Source: Rothia mucilaginosa (GTDB lineage: Bacteria; Actinomycetota; Actinomycetes; Actinomycetales; Micrococcaceae). From it: DNA of 64,000 nucleotides. Shown here piece after piece: positions 44,218 through 52,318 of the stretch. The stretch covers positions 124,001 through 188,000 of the forward strand of contig NZ_CABFLY010000004.1 in NCBI RefSeq assembly GCF_901875305.1, given 5' to 3'. The position numbers and the translations under genes were made by a program. Under the pieces are notes generated by a model. That model saw nothing but the letters and a program-made list of their open reading frames with translations, searched no databases and was not told where the DNA came from. Numbering within the stretch: the stretch's first letter is position 1; each line of letters starts with the position of its first letter.

Positions 44218-46356
44218 CTAAGCCGCCTCGCGCTCCTCATCCTTCTTCACGCGGCCGGTTTCCACCAGCACCTGCGCGATGTGGCCCAGCGCCTCCTCGT
44301 TCTGCAGCGAGGAAACATCACCCAGGGGGCGGCCCTGGTACAGCTCACCCAGCAGACGGCGAGTAATCTTACCCGAACGGGTCTTCGGGATATCGGCAAC
44401 CGCCACAACATCCTTGGGCTTAGCAATCGGGCCGATGTGCTCACGCACGTGCGCGGTCAAGGCCGCCTTCAGCTCGTCCTCGGTCAGGGCCTTACCCTCG
44501 TCGGTGAGCGTCACGTAGGCGACCGCCTGGTGACCGGTCAGATCGTCCTCCACGGGGCAGACGCCAGCCTCCACCACGGCCGGGTGAGTCACCAGAGCCG
44601 ACTCAATTTCAATCGTGGACAGGCGGTGACCCGAAATGTTAATCACGTCATCAATACGGCCGAGGATGTACACGTTACCTTCCTCGTCTTCCTTCGCACC
44701 GTCACCGGCCAGGAACCAGCCGCGCTCGCCGTAGTGGCGCCAGTAGGAGTCCAGGAATCGCTGCGGGTTCTTCCACACGGTGCGGGCCATGGAGGGGCCA
44801 ATCTTATCGACCACGATGAAGCCCTGCTTACCCGGCTCCACCGGGTCGCCGTGCTCATCCACCACGCGGGTGGACACACCCGGAACGGCGCGGGTAGCGC
44901 AACCGGGCAGGGGAGTGCAGTGCGGGGTGCCCTCCGGGTAGGTGCCGGCGGGGGCGAAGGCCGGGTCGTGCGGGCGCGGGGAGCACACGGTCGAACCGGT
45001 CTCGGACTGCCACCAGGTGTCGATGAAGGATGCGGTGCCACCACCCACGTGCTCGCGCAGCCAACGCCACGCCTCCGGGTTGATGGACTCACCCACCGAA
45101 CCGAGCAGGCGCACGGTCGAGAAGTCGTACTTGCCGGGCTCCGGGCCGTTCGGGAACGCACCCATGAGGGAGCGAATCAAGGTCGGCGCGGTGTAGTAGT
45201 TGGTCACGCCGTAGCGTTCGATGACCTCGAAGTGGCGACCGTAGTGCGGGGTGTTCGGGGTACCCTCGTAAATCACCTCGGACACGCCGTTGACCAGCGG
45301 ACCGTAGATTTCGTAGGTGTGCGCGGTAACCCAGGCGAGGTCGGCGGTGCACCAGTGGACGGTGGATTCTACCTTCTCGGGGTCGTTGACAGCCGACAGC
45401 TCGTCGGGGCGCAACACGCCGTTCTCGTCCACGTAATCCGGCAGCAGATCGTACAGTAGCGCGTGAGTGTACGCGGTCTGCACCAGGTATCCAGCCATCG
45501 TGTGCACCAGGCCCTTGGGCTTACCGGTCGTGCCGGAGGTGTAGATAATGAACAGCGGATCCTCGGCGTCGTGCAGTTCGTAGGCGTGGGTGTCCGGCTG
45601 GTCATCCACCAGGTCGTGGTACCAGACGTCGCGGCCTTCAGTCCACGGCACAGCTGCGTGCGCTACCGGATCGGAGGCGCTGGTGCGGTCCACCACGATG
45701 ACGTGCTCGATGTTGTTCTCACCGGAGCATGCCTCGTCGGCGTTGACCTTCACGGGAACGACCTTGCCGCGGCGGTTCTGACCGTCGGTGGTGACGAGTA
45801 CCTTCGCGCCGGTGTCCTCAACACGGAACTTCAGCGCCTCGGCGGAGAAACCGCCAAACACGAGGGAGTGAATCGCACCAATACGCGCGCAGGCCAGAGT
45901 GAAAATAATGGTTTCGGGGATGACGGGCAGGTAGATGACCACGCGGTCACCCTTACGCACGCCCAGAGACAGCAGACCGTTCGCTGCCTTCGCAATACGA
46001 CGCTGCAACTCTGCGTAGGTGATGGCCTCACGGTCGCCGGGCTCACCCTCGAAGTAGAGGGCGACCTTGTCGCCGCGGCCGGCCTCCACGTGGCGGTCCA
46101 CGCAGTTGTAGGTGACGTTGAGCTTACCGCCCTCGAACCACTTAATCTCAGGAATCGTGAACTGTTCGATGCCTTCTTCGTCGAAGCCGAGGGACTTCGG
46201 CTTCTCGAAGCGGTGCGCGGTGTGCCAGGGCTCAGCCCAGGTGAGGCGCTGTGCCTGCTTCTCCCAGAACGCTACGCGCGCCTCGTCAGATTCGAGTGCG
46301 GGGTTCGGGGTGGGGTTCAGTGGGTCGGTGAATGAAAAGGGGGTGGGCAGTCCCAT
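44218..46356 (-). CDS. acs: Acetyl-CoA synthetase (AMP-forming)
   Basis: A 712-residue ANL-superfamily enzyme converting acetate, ATP and CoA to acetyl-CoA. It carries P-loop YTSGTTGKPKGL, the motif WWQSETGS that holds acetate and AMP, GRIDDVINISGHR (hinge), and the C-terminal PKTRSGKITRR with the catalytic, acetylation-prone lysine. The length and the N-terminal FWEKQAQRLTWAEPW match Acs. ATG 46356 is chosen: its GGGAG overlaps the 3' end of a SAM-I riboswitch. The frame extends 10 codons into the riboswitch itself, which is not coding. Control of acs by SAM is unusual. It may recycle acetate released by O-acetylhomoserine sulfhydrylation (inferred). Confidence 0.95.
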   Translation of the reverse strand: MGLPTPFSFTDPLNPTPNPALESDEARVAFWEKQAQRLTWAEPWHTAHRFEKPKSLGFDEEGIEQFTIPEIKWFEGGKLNVTYNCVDRHVEAGRGDKVALYFEGEPGDREAITYAELQRRIAKAANGLLSLGVRKGDRVVIYLPVIPETIIFTLACARIGAIHSLVFGGFSAEALKFRVEDTGAKVLVTTDGQNRRGKVVPVKVNADEACSGENNIEHVIVVDRTSASDPVAHAAVPWTEGRDVWYHDLVDDQPDTHAYELHDAEDPLFIIYTSGTTGKPKGLVHTMAGYLVQTAYTHALLYDLLPDYVDENGVLRPDELSAVNDPEKVESTVHWCTADLAWVTAHTYEIYGPLVNGVSEVIYEGTPNTPHYGRHFEVIERYGVTNYYTAPTLIRSLMGAFPNGPEPGKYDFSTVRLLGSVGESINPEAWRWLREHVGGGTASFIDTWWQSETGSTVCSPRPHDPAFAPAGTYPEGTPHCTPLPGCATRAVPGVSTRVVDEHGDPVEPGKQGFIVVDKIGPSMARTVWKNPQRFLDSYWRHYGERGWFLAGDGAKEDEEGNVYILGRIDDVINISGHRLSTIEIESALVTHPAVVEAGVCPVEDDLTGHQAVAYVTLTDEGKALTEDELKAALTAHVREHIGPIAKPKDVVAVADIPKTRSGKITRRLLGELYQGRPLGDVSSLQNEEALGHIAQVLVETGRVKKDEEREAA

Positions 46357-46363
46357 ATCTCTC

Positions 46364-46475
46364 CCATCGGTTGCTGGCATTAGCACCCTTGCTCGCGCTG
46401 CCTACTTGTGTGTGCGGATGCGCGAGGGGGTTGCTGCGACGTCATGGAGCCAGGTCTCTCGGTCGCTCTGGATGG
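46364..46475 (-). promoter_or_regulatory. SAM-I (S-box) riboswitch upstream of acs
   Basis: Read on the minus strand it begins CCATCCAGAGCGACCGAGAG and continues ACCTGGCTCCATGACG, CAGCAACC, a variable GC stem, GGGTGCTAATGCCAGC and GATGG. These are the conserved S-box blocks with P1 formed by CCATC/GATGG. The acs ribosome site (GGGAG) overlaps the 3' strand of P1, so SAM binding should hide it (translational control). Its first 45 nt are almost identical to the copy at 49586. Confidence 0.93.
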
Positions 46476-46486
46476 TTTGCCTTCTT

Positions 46487-46515
46487 AGTAAAGCGCGCCG
46501 CGGGGCCTGATGCAA
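46487..46515 (-). promoter_or_regulatory. Predicted promoter of the acs transcript
   Basis: TTGCAT (46510-46515) and TTTACT (46487-46492) are separated by 17 nt on the minus strand. The expected start is a few bases before the SAM-I aptamer. Confidence 0.65.
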
Positions 46516-46575
46516 AGGTTCCCGTCATAAAAGGCACACTGTGTAGCGCTTCGTAATATAACGACATATTAAGAA

Positions 46576-46614
46576 CCCCGCCCCGCGCTCACTACTGTGG
46601 GGCGCGGGACGGGG
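46576..46614 (-). terminator. Terminator of the SsuABC-type operon
   Basis: CCCCG-c-CCCGCGC pairs with GCGCGGG-a-CGGGG, followed on the minus strand by TTCTTAATAT. It separates the importer operon from the acs promoter. The remaining interval up to 46759 shows no gene. Confidence 0.75.
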
Positions 46615-46759
46615 CACATCATCATCATTCAGTAGGCGACAGGTCTCCCCGCCGACTTCTTTTTCCGGCGCGTCGCAATGACTGACGCGCGGACATCTCT
46701 CCTGAAGGCTCAGGCGCGTGCTGAGCGTTGTGTTTAGCTGTGCGCTAGTGCCGGTGGCG

Positions 46760-47587
46760 CTAGTTGCTGGGATACTTTGCCTTAACCCAGCGCTCAAACA
46801 GGCCGACGAGGGCGTCGGTAATCTTGCCCAGGATGGCCAGCGCCACGATGGCGAGTAGCAGGCGGTCGGTGCGGCCGTTGTTCTGCGAGTCGGTCAGCAG
46901 GTAGCCCAGGCCCATGGAAGCGCCCAGCAGCTCGGCAGCGACCAGGAACAGCCACGCCTGAGCCAGCGCCAGACGCAGACCCGAGATGACGGCCGGCAGA
47001 ACCGCCGGAAGCTGAACCGTGGTGAACAGGCGCAGGCCCTTCAGGCCGAAGGCGCGAGCCATCTCCACGAGCTTCGGGTCCACGTGGGCAAGGGCGGCGG
47101 AAACCGTGGTGTACACGGGGAAGAACGCACCGATGGCCACGAGGGTCACCTTCGAGTTCTCGCCGATACCAATCCACAGCAGAAGCAACGGGACCCACGC
47201 GAGCGAGGGGACCGCGCGCAGAGCGCCGATGGTCGGGGCAACAAACACGCGCACCGGGGCCGACAAGCCAATCAGCGATCCGAGTACCAGGCCGAGTACC
47301 GCGCCGATGCCGAAGCCAATCAGCACGCGCTGGGTCGAAATCGCGATATGACGGGCCAGCTCGCCGCGTTGCGCCAGCTCAATACCGGCGCTGACCACAC
47401 GGTCGGGGGAAGGCAACTGGACCTGCGTAAATACGCCGTTGGTGCTCAGAACATACCAGAGCGCAATCAGTGCGATGGGCAGAATCAGGCCCAAGTACTG
47501 CTTACCCGCGAAGGGGTTCGAGGGAAGCTTCGGCGTCGGGAGTTTAGCCGCGCTCTCCTGCGCGGAGGCAATGGTTGCGGCGCTCAT
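46760..47587 (-). CDS. ABC importer permease, SsuC/TauC type
   Basis: A 275-residue membrane subunit with six predicted helices of the nitrate/sulfonate/bicarbonate family. It includes LPSPDRVVSAGIEL, a TxGALRAVPSLAWVPLLLLWIG-like segment, the ATPase-coupling loop EMARAFGLKGLRLFTTVQLP, and AQAWLFLVAAELLGASMGLGYLL. It overlaps the binding-protein gene by one base and is the last gene of the operon. Sulfonates or related organosulfur compounds are the probable cargo, judged from the family and from SAM control; this is not certain. Confidence 0.9.
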   Translation of the reverse strand: MSAATIASAQESAAKLPTPKLPSNPFAGKQYLGLILPIALIALWYVLSTNGVFTQVQLPSPDRVVSAGIELAQRGELARHIAISTQRVLIGFGIGAVLGLVLGSLIGLSAPVRVFVAPTIGALRAVPSLAWVPLLLLWIGIGENSKVTLVAIGAFFPVYTTVSAALAHVDPKLVEMARAFGLKGLRLFTTVQLPAVLPAVISGLRLALAQAWLFLVAAELLGASMGLGYLLTDSQNNGRTDRLLLAIVALAILGKITDALVGLFERWVKAKYPSN

Positions 47588-48648
47588 TACTTATCCACCG
47601 CCTTGGCGATCTTCTCGACTGCGGCGCTGTCAGCCTTCTTTGCGAACTGATCGTCCACGATGCTGTTCAGGGCCTTGTCCACGTCGGACTGGGAGGGGAC
47701 GTCGCCGGACTCGACCAGAATCGGGCCCACACCCTTGAGTACCTCAACCTGCTTAGTGCCCGGAACCGGGTTGATGTCCAGGTGGGTGCGCTCCATGACG
47801 ACTTGGGCGGTCTCGTGCTTAATGCCGGACTCCTCCTCCACGATCTTCACGGCCTCTTCGGGGTTCTTCTTGGCCCAGGCACGAGCGTACTCGTACACGT
47901 TCACGATGATCTGTGCGGCGGCCGGGTTGGACTGGATGAACTTCTCGGTGGCGTTCAGGAAACCGTAGGTGTTGAAGTCCAGATTGCGGTAGAAGAGCAC
48001 GTCGCCGCTCTCCACCTCGGCAGCAGCCATAATCGGGTCCAGGCCGCTCCACGCGTTGACCTGGCCGTTGTCTAGTGCGGTGCGGCCGTCGGCGTGCTGC
48101 AGGTTCTGAATGTTCACGTCGGAGGCGGAAACGCCGGCCTGCTTGAGGGCCTGCAGGAGCAGGAAGTAGGGGTCGGTGCCCTTGGTGACGGCCACGCTCT
48201 TACCCTTCAGGTCGGTGACCTTGGTGATGCCCGAGTTCTTGCGGGTGACGAGCGCCGACCACTCGGGCTGCGAGTAGAGGCTGATGACCTTGATGGGGGA
48301 ACCGTTCGCACGGGCCAGTAGCGCCGCTGAGCCTGCGGTGGAGCCGACGTCGATGTTGCCGCTGCGCAGCGCCTCGTTTGCCTTGTTCGAGCCGGCCGAC
48401 TTGACCCACTCCACCTTCTTGCCCTCGGTGGACAGGGCGGTTTCGAGCCAGCCCTTCTTGCGGATAATCAGCGAGAGCGGGTTGTAGGTGGCGTAGTCAA
48501 TGGTCACGGTGTCCTTGCCGCCGCCGGCTGCACCGGAGGCGTTGGGGGAGCCAGAACCTTCACCGGCGCAACCGCTGAGCAGGGTTGCGAAGGCGGCGGC
48601 TGCGGCCAGGGACTTGAGGGCGGTACGACGGGACGGGGAGAAAGTCAT
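47587..48648 (-). CDS. ABC importer substrate-binding lipoprotein, SsuA type
   Basis: A 353-residue protein with a twin-Arg-like leader and lipobox LLSGC (Cys near 27), anchored outside the membrane. The SsuA/THI5-like fold shows VTIDYATYNPLSLIIRKKGWLE, ALRSGNIDVGSTAGSAALLARANG, DLKGKSVAVTKGTDPYFLLLQALKQAG and GQVNAWSGLDPIMAAAE. The family binds aliphatic sulfonates, taurine and similar compounds. A 120-nt gap with a small hairpin (48707-48732) separates it from the ATPase gene; otherwise the operon order is ATPase, binding protein, permease. Confidence 0.9.
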   Translation of the reverse strand: MTFSPSRRTALKSLAAAAAFATLLSGCAGEGSGSPNASGAAGGGKDTVTIDYATYNPLSLIIRKKGWLETALSTEGKKVEWVKSAGSNKANEALRSGNIDVGSTAGSAALLARANGSPIKVISLYSQPEWSALVTRKNSGITKVTDLKGKSVAVTKGTDPYFLLLQALKQAGVSASDVNIQNLQHADGRTALDNGQVNAWSGLDPIMAAAEVESGDVLFYRNLDFNTYGFLNATEKFIQSNPAAAQIIVNVYEYARAWAKKNPEEAVKIVEEESGIKHETAQVVMERTHLDINPVPGTKQVEVLKGVGPILVESGDVPSQSDVDKALNSIVDDQFAKKADSAAVEKIAKAVDK

Positions 48649-48706
48649 GATGGTTCTTTTCGCTTCTGAAGATGATGATGTGATGAGATGAGGAGCGCGG
48701 CCCGCA

Positions 48707-48732
48707 GGGTATAGCTAATTGGCTATATACCC
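48707..48732. other. Small hairpin in the importer operon
   Basis: GGGTATAGC and GGCTATATACCC pair imperfectly around TAATT between the ATPase and binding-protein genes. It could stabilise or partly terminate the message to set subunit ratios. Confidence 0.4.
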
Positions 48733-48767
48733 TAGACGGCGCTAATACCGAGAGGGCTTGGGGCGGT

Positions 48768-49577
48768 TTAGACCGCAATTTCCTCCACGCCGAGCTCGGC
48801 AAGCAACTCGCTGCGCAACGCGGTGATTTCTGCATCAGCGCGGTCGCGGGGGTGAGCACGGTCAACGGTCACGATGCGCTGGATAGTCGCGGGGGCCTCC
48901 GGGGTGTCCTTACCGAGCACGATGACCCGGTCGGAGAGGTAGAGCGCCTCCTCCACGTCGTGGGTGACCAGCAGAATCGTGGTCGGGTCCTGGCGGTGTA
49001 CGTCCAGCAGTAGGTCCTGCATGTTGATGCGGGTCAGCGCGTCGAGAGCACCGAAGGGCTCGTCGAGCAGCAGCACGCCGGGGGTGCGGGCGAGTGCTCG
49101 AGCCAGGGAGACGCGCTGCGCCATGCCGCCCGAAATTTCCTTGGGGCGGTGATCGGCATACTCGCTCAGACCGACGAGGCTCAGCAGGCGGGTCACGGTC
49201 GCCTCGCCCTCGGCCTTCTTAGTGCCCTGCGGCAGGCCGAGCGCCACGTTGTCGGCGACGGTGCGCCAGGGGAGCAGGCGCGGTTCCTGAAAACCAATGG
49301 CCACGCGGGGGTCGAGTCCGGTCACGGCCTTCTCACCGATGCGCACGGTGCCGGCGGTGATGCGGTTCAGGCCGGCCGCGGCGCGCAGGAGGGTGGACTT
49401 GCCGCATCCCGAGGAACCAATCACCGAGATGATTTCGCCGGGTTCGGCGGTGAAGGTGACCTCGCGCAGAACTTCGTGGGTTCCGCCGGATACCGCGAAG
49501 GACTGGCCTACAGTATCGAAGATGAGGGGCACTGCGGCGCTGGATACGCCGGCAGATGTTGCACTGTTGAGTGTCAT
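48768..49577 (-). CDS. ABC importer ATPase, SsuB/TauB type
   Basis: A 269-residue ATPase: Walker A GSSGCGKST, Q-loop GFQEPRLLPW, signature EISGGMAQRVSLARAL, Walker B VLLLDEPFGALD, switch VTHDVEEAL. It is the first gene of the importer operon. The start ATG 49577 follows GGAAG within the 3' end of a SAM-I riboswitch; an ATG at 49589 lies inside P1 and is unlikely. The operon is therefore expected to be off when SAM is plentiful. Confidence 0.92.
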   Translation of the reverse strand: MTLNSATSAGVSSAAVPLIFDTVGQSFAVSGGTHEVLREVTFTAEPGEIISVIGSSGCGKSTLLRAAAGLNRITAGTVRIGEKAVTGLDPRVAIGFQEPRLLPWRTVADNVALGLPQGTKKAEGEATVTRLLSLVGLSEYADHRPKEISGGMAQRVSLARALARTPGVLLLDEPFGALDALTRINMQDLLLDVHRQDPTTILLVTHDVEEALYLSDRVIVLGKDTPEAPATIQRIVTVDRAHPRDRADAEITALRSELLAELGVEEIAV

Positions 49578-49585
49578 AGTCACTT

Positions 49586-49676
49586 CCATCGTTCCTGGCG
49601 TTAGCACCGGCGGTGGGGATGCCGCTATCGGTTGCTGCGACGTCGTGGAGCCAGGTCTCTCGGTCGCTCTGGATGG
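49586..49676 (-). promoter_or_regulatory. SAM-I (S-box) riboswitch upstream of the SsuABC-type operon
   Basis: The same conserved blocks as at 46364: CCATCCAGAGCGACCGAGAG, ACCTGGCTCCACGACG, GCAGCAACCGATAGC, GGTGCTAACGCCAGG and closing GATGG. The variable P3 stem is much shorter (91 versus 112 nt overall). The ribosome site GGAAG overlaps the P1 3' strand, again suggesting translational control. Confidence 0.92.
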
Positions 49677-49688
49677 TTTGCTTTACTC

Positions 49689-49718
49689 ACCCTATGGGCT
49701 GTGCCACGCCGCAATCAA
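49689..49718 (-). promoter_or_regulatory. Predicted promoter of the importer operon
   Basis: TTGATT (49713-49718) and TAGGGT (49689-49694) are 18 nt apart on the minus strand, just upstream of the SAM-I aptamer. Confidence 0.55.
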
Positions 49719-49767
49719 CCCTATGGCCGCGTATGAATTTCTGTGACTCTTTATGTCGCATTTGTCA

Positions 49768-49844
49768 CGAAATATTTCGGCTCTACGTCACAAAAATATT
49801 TTTTCGTCACAAACGTGCTCTCCCTCCCGCGTGCACCGTACACT
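49768..49844 (+). promoter_or_regulatory. Promoter region of the monooxygenase with a CGAAATATTTCG palindrome
   Basis: A perfect 12-bp palindrome lies at 49768-49779, followed by repeated CGTCACAAA-type words. A TACACT -10 (49839-49844) puts the start at about 49851, at the first base pair of the SAM-IV riboswitch. The palindrome shares its half with the phased octamers at 25539-25577. Confidence 0.5.
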
Positions 49845-49853
49845 CAAACCACG

Positions 49854-49935
49854 AGATCATGAGTCCCGGCGCTAAGCTCTGGCTGGCTGGGCGGCAACCC
49901 TCTCCCGTAGCGGGGTGCCCCAGATGATGATCTGG
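49854..49935 (+). promoter_or_regulatory. SAM-IV riboswitch upstream of the FMN monooxygenase
   Basis: The sequence runs AGATCATGAGTCCCGGCGCT, then a GC stem, GCGGCAACCC, CGGGGTGCCCC and ATGATGATCTGG. P1 is AGATCAT (49854-49860) with ATGATCT (49927-49933). The CATGAGT, GGCAACCC and GGGGTGCCCC blocks are those of the actinobacterial SAM-IV class. A GGCGCGaaCGCGCC hairpin (49959-49972) and about 100 nt more follow before the start codon, so the expression platform is not obvious. Confidence 0.88.
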
Positions 49936-50076
49936 CCTCAACGTTACGAGGCAAGTACGGCGCGAACGCGCCACCTGCACGAAGGCCACCACCGAACGCA
50001 GAAGGCATCAGGAGGCGGCGCGCGGGGTGCAGGGTACAAACCGGATCGTCCCCGATCATTCGCGAAAGGAAAATCG

Positions 50077-51504
50077 ATGGCTGAGCAGAAGAAGCGCATC
50101 GTAGTTAACGCATTCGAGATGACCTGCATCGGTCACCAGAGCTTCGACCTCTGGCGTCACCCGCGCTCCCGCGCAACCGAGTACAACACCATCAAGTACT
50201 GGACTGACTTGGCTAAGACCCTTGAGCGCGGCCTGTTTGACGCCGTGTTCATCGCTGACGTGGTCGGCATCTACGACGTGTACAAGAACTCTGCCGCTCC
50301 CGCCATCGAGGGTGCCGCTCAGGTTCCCGTGAATGACCCCGCAACCCAGATTTCTGCAATGGCTGCTGTGACCGAGCACCTCGGCTTTGGTGTGACTGCT
50401 GCCGCTACTTTCGAGCAGCCCTACACCCTGGCTCGCCGCTACGCCTCCCTCGACCACCTCACTGAGGGCCGTGTCGGCTTCAACGTTGTGACTTCTTACC
50501 TGCCGTCGGCTGCTGAGAACCAGGGCCTGCCCACCCAGATCCCGCACGACGAGCGCTACGACATCGCTGACGAGTTCCTGGACGTCTGCTACAAGCTGTG
50601 GGAAGGCTCCTGGGAAGACGGCGCAGTCATCAAGGACCGCGAGCGCGGCATCTACGCTGACCCCTCGAAGGTCCACCCGATTGGCCACAAGGGCAAGTAC
50701 TTCTCCGTGCCCGGCATCTCCCTGACCGAGCCGAGCCCGCAGCGCACCCCCGTGATTTTCCAGGCTGGCGCATCCAGCCGCGGCCAGAAGTTCTCCGGCA
50801 AGCACGCTGAGGCTGTGTTCATTAGCGCCCTGCGCCCGGACCTGACCCGCGTCGTGACTGACCGTATTCGTGCCTCTGCTGAGGAGCAGGGCCGTAGCCG
50901 CGACGACGTGAAGATCCTCGCAATGCTCTCGGTCATCGTGGATGAGACCGAAGAGAAGGCAAAGGCAAAGTACGAGGATTACAAGAAGTACATCAACCTC
51001 GAATCTGCACAGGCCATTATCGGCGGCTGGTCCGGTGTTGACCTGTCCCAGTTCGACGAGGACGAGGTCCTGAACTACGTGCAGACCGAGTCGATTCAGT
51101 CCTTCCTGACCCCCTTCACCCTGCAGGCGAAGGACAAGAAGTGGACCCGTAAGGCTATCGCCGAGCACACCACCATCGGTGGCATGGGCGATGTCATTGT
51201 TGGTGACCCGGTTCAGGTTGCTGACGAGCTGGAGCGTTGGATCGATGAGGGTGGCCTGGACGGCATCAACCTTGCGTACCACGTCTCCCCGGGTTCCTTC
51301 GAGGACTTCATTGAGTACGTTGTGCCCGAGCTGCAGAAGCGCGGCCGCTACCGCACCGAGTACGAGGGCAACACCCTGCGTGAGAACATCTTCGGTAAGG
51401 GTCACACCAAGGTTGCTGACTCCCACCCGGCTGCTAAGTACCGCGGCGCATACGTGGGCAAGCCTTCGGCGGCTGACACCCCGGCTCGCGCAATTGCTGA
51501 ATAA
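50077..51504 (+). CDS. FMN-dependent monooxygenase, NtaA/SnaA/DszA family
   Basis: A 475-residue bacterial-luciferase-like (LLM) flavin monooxygenase that uses reduced FMN from a partner reductase. It shows VVNAFEMTCIGHQSFDLWRHP, FDAVFIADVVGIYDVY, PATQISAMAAVTEHLGFG, SLDHLTEGRVGFNVVTSYLPSAA, PVIFQAGASSRGQKF and a C-terminal VVPELQKRGRYRTEYEG, all typical of the NtaA/SnaA/SoxA/DszA group. Members open C-S or C-N bonds in aminopolycarboxylates, dibenzothiophene sulfone and related compounds. The SAM-IV riboswitch and the neighbouring sulfonate-type importer point to organosulfur scavenging. ATG 50077 follows AAAGGA. No flavin reductase gene is visible nearby. Confidence 0.92.
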   Translation: MAEQKKRIVVNAFEMTCIGHQSFDLWRHPRSRATEYNTIKYWTDLAKTLERGLFDAVFIADVVGIYDVYKNSAAPAIEGAAQVPVNDPATQISAMAAVTEHLGFGVTAAATFEQPYTLARRYASLDHLTEGRVGFNVVTSYLPSAAENQGLPTQIPHDERYDIADEFLDVCYKLWEGSWEDGAVIKDRERGIYADPSKVHPIGHKGKYFSVPGISLTEPSPQRTPVIFQAGASSRGQKFSGKHAEAVFISALRPDLTRVVTDRIRASAEEQGRSRDDVKILAMLSVIVDETEEKAKAKYEDYKKYINLESAQAIIGGWSGVDLSQFDEDEVLNYVQTESIQSFLTPFTLQAKDKKWTRKAIAEHTTIGGMGDVIVGDPVQVADELERWIDEGGLDGINLAYHVSPGSFEDFIEYVVPELQKRGRYRTEYEGNTLRENIFGKGHTKVADSHPAAKYRGAYVGKPSAADTPARAIAE

Positions 51505-51561
51505 GCGTTGCCGCTGAAGCGTGCCGTGTAGGTTCGCTCAAACTTAACGATTGAAAACAAG

Positions 51562-51608
51562 AACGCCCGTTCTGCTGGAGGATTTGTATCCCCGGCTGAG
51601 CGGGCGTT
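51562..51608 (+). terminator. Terminator of the monooxygenase gene
   Basis: AACGCCCG (51562-51569) pairs with CGGGCGTT (51601-51608), with an inner GGGG/CCCC-type contact and TTCTC after it. Confidence 0.65.
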
Positions 51609-51660
51609 TCTCTGCGCTGTGCCTTCTTGCCGCTGTGCTTTCTTGGTGCGGCGCGTTCCC

Positions 51661-51666
51661 TATACT
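51661..51666 (+). promoter_or_regulatory. -10 element of a probable leaderless transcript
   Basis: TATACT ends 7 nt before the ATG of the YchJ-like gene, with no Shine-Dalgarno between. The start of transcription should coincide with the start codon. Confidence 0.55.
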
Positions 51667-51673
51667 GGTTGGC

Positions 51674-52102
51674 ATGACTGAACTGAATCATGACGACCGC
51701 TGCCCCTGCTCGAGCGGCGAGGTGTACGGCGCCTGCTGCGGCAGGTTCCTGGGCGAGTTTGCTGCCTCCGGAACGCTGACTGCTCCCGCGCCGGAGCAGC
51801 TGATGCGCTCGCGTTTTACCGCCTTTGCGATTGGCGATGCGGCGTACCTGTTGGCGAGCTGGCATCCGAGTACTCGCCCGCCCGCCTTGGAGTTGGAGGA
51901 TGATATCCGCTGGTACCGCCTGGATATTCTGGGTGCTTCGGGCGGCCCGTTTGACGCCTCCGGCACGGTGGAGTTTATCGCCTACTACCGGTCGGTGCCG
52001 GACACCCCTGCGGAGGAGCGGGTGAAGGGCAGCATGCATGAGCTGTCGCGCTTTGAGAAGGTGGACGGCGCCTGGTTCTACGTGGACGGCGACGTCCGCT
52101 AA
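51674..52102 (+). CDS. YchJ/UPF0225-family protein with SEC-C-like zinc motif
   Basis: A 142-residue protein. The N-terminal CPCSSGEVYGACCGRFL is a SEC-C-type metal knuckle. EQLMRSRFTAFAIGDAAYLLASWHPSTRP and VEFIAYYR complete a YchJ (UPF0225, NTF2-like) domain. The family is widespread with no assigned function. ATG 51674 is chosen as the start of the family domain. A 41-codon upstream extension is hydrophobic and unsupported, and the only upstream signal is a -10 box 7 nt before the ATG, so translation is probably leaderless. Confidence 0.88.
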   Translation: MTELNHDDRCPCSSGEVYGACCGRFLGEFAASGTLTAPAPEQLMRSRFTAFAIGDAAYLLASWHPSTRPPALELEDDIRWYRLDILGASGGPFDASGTVEFIAYYRSVPDTPAEERVKGSMHELSRFEKVDGAWFYVDGDVR

Positions 52103-52148
52103 ATCTCGTCACTTTCCCTGCCTCTCGTACGTGCAGAGGGCAGGCATA

Positions 52149-52197
52149 AAAGAAATGGCAGAATCATTCCGAAACCGGAACGATTCTGCCATTCTTT
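52149..52197. repeat. Terminator-like palindrome, copy A of a repeated 38-bp dyad
   Basis: ATGGCAGAATCAT and its near-complement ATTCTGCCAT close around CCGAAACCGG, extended by AAAGA/TCTTT. It ends the YchJ-like and HTH genes from both sides. The same dyad occurs as operator copy B at 52965-53002. Confidence 0.8.
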
Positions 52198-52318
52198 GTT
52201 TTGGTTAGCTTCTGTCTTTTAGAAGCTTTTCAAAGTCAATCTGAAATATCAGCCAGACCTAGCCATGAGGCACGCTCAGCCCCAATAGCAGGAATCAAAA
52301 TAGGGGATGCGGTCATGA

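Noticed and set aside
46438-49682. A 45-bp near-identical sequence at 46438-46482 and 49637-49682 looked like direct repeats (att sites or target duplications) flanking the ABC importer
   Set aside because: Both copies are the conserved 5' halves of SAM-I riboswitches, which explains their identity without a mobile element.
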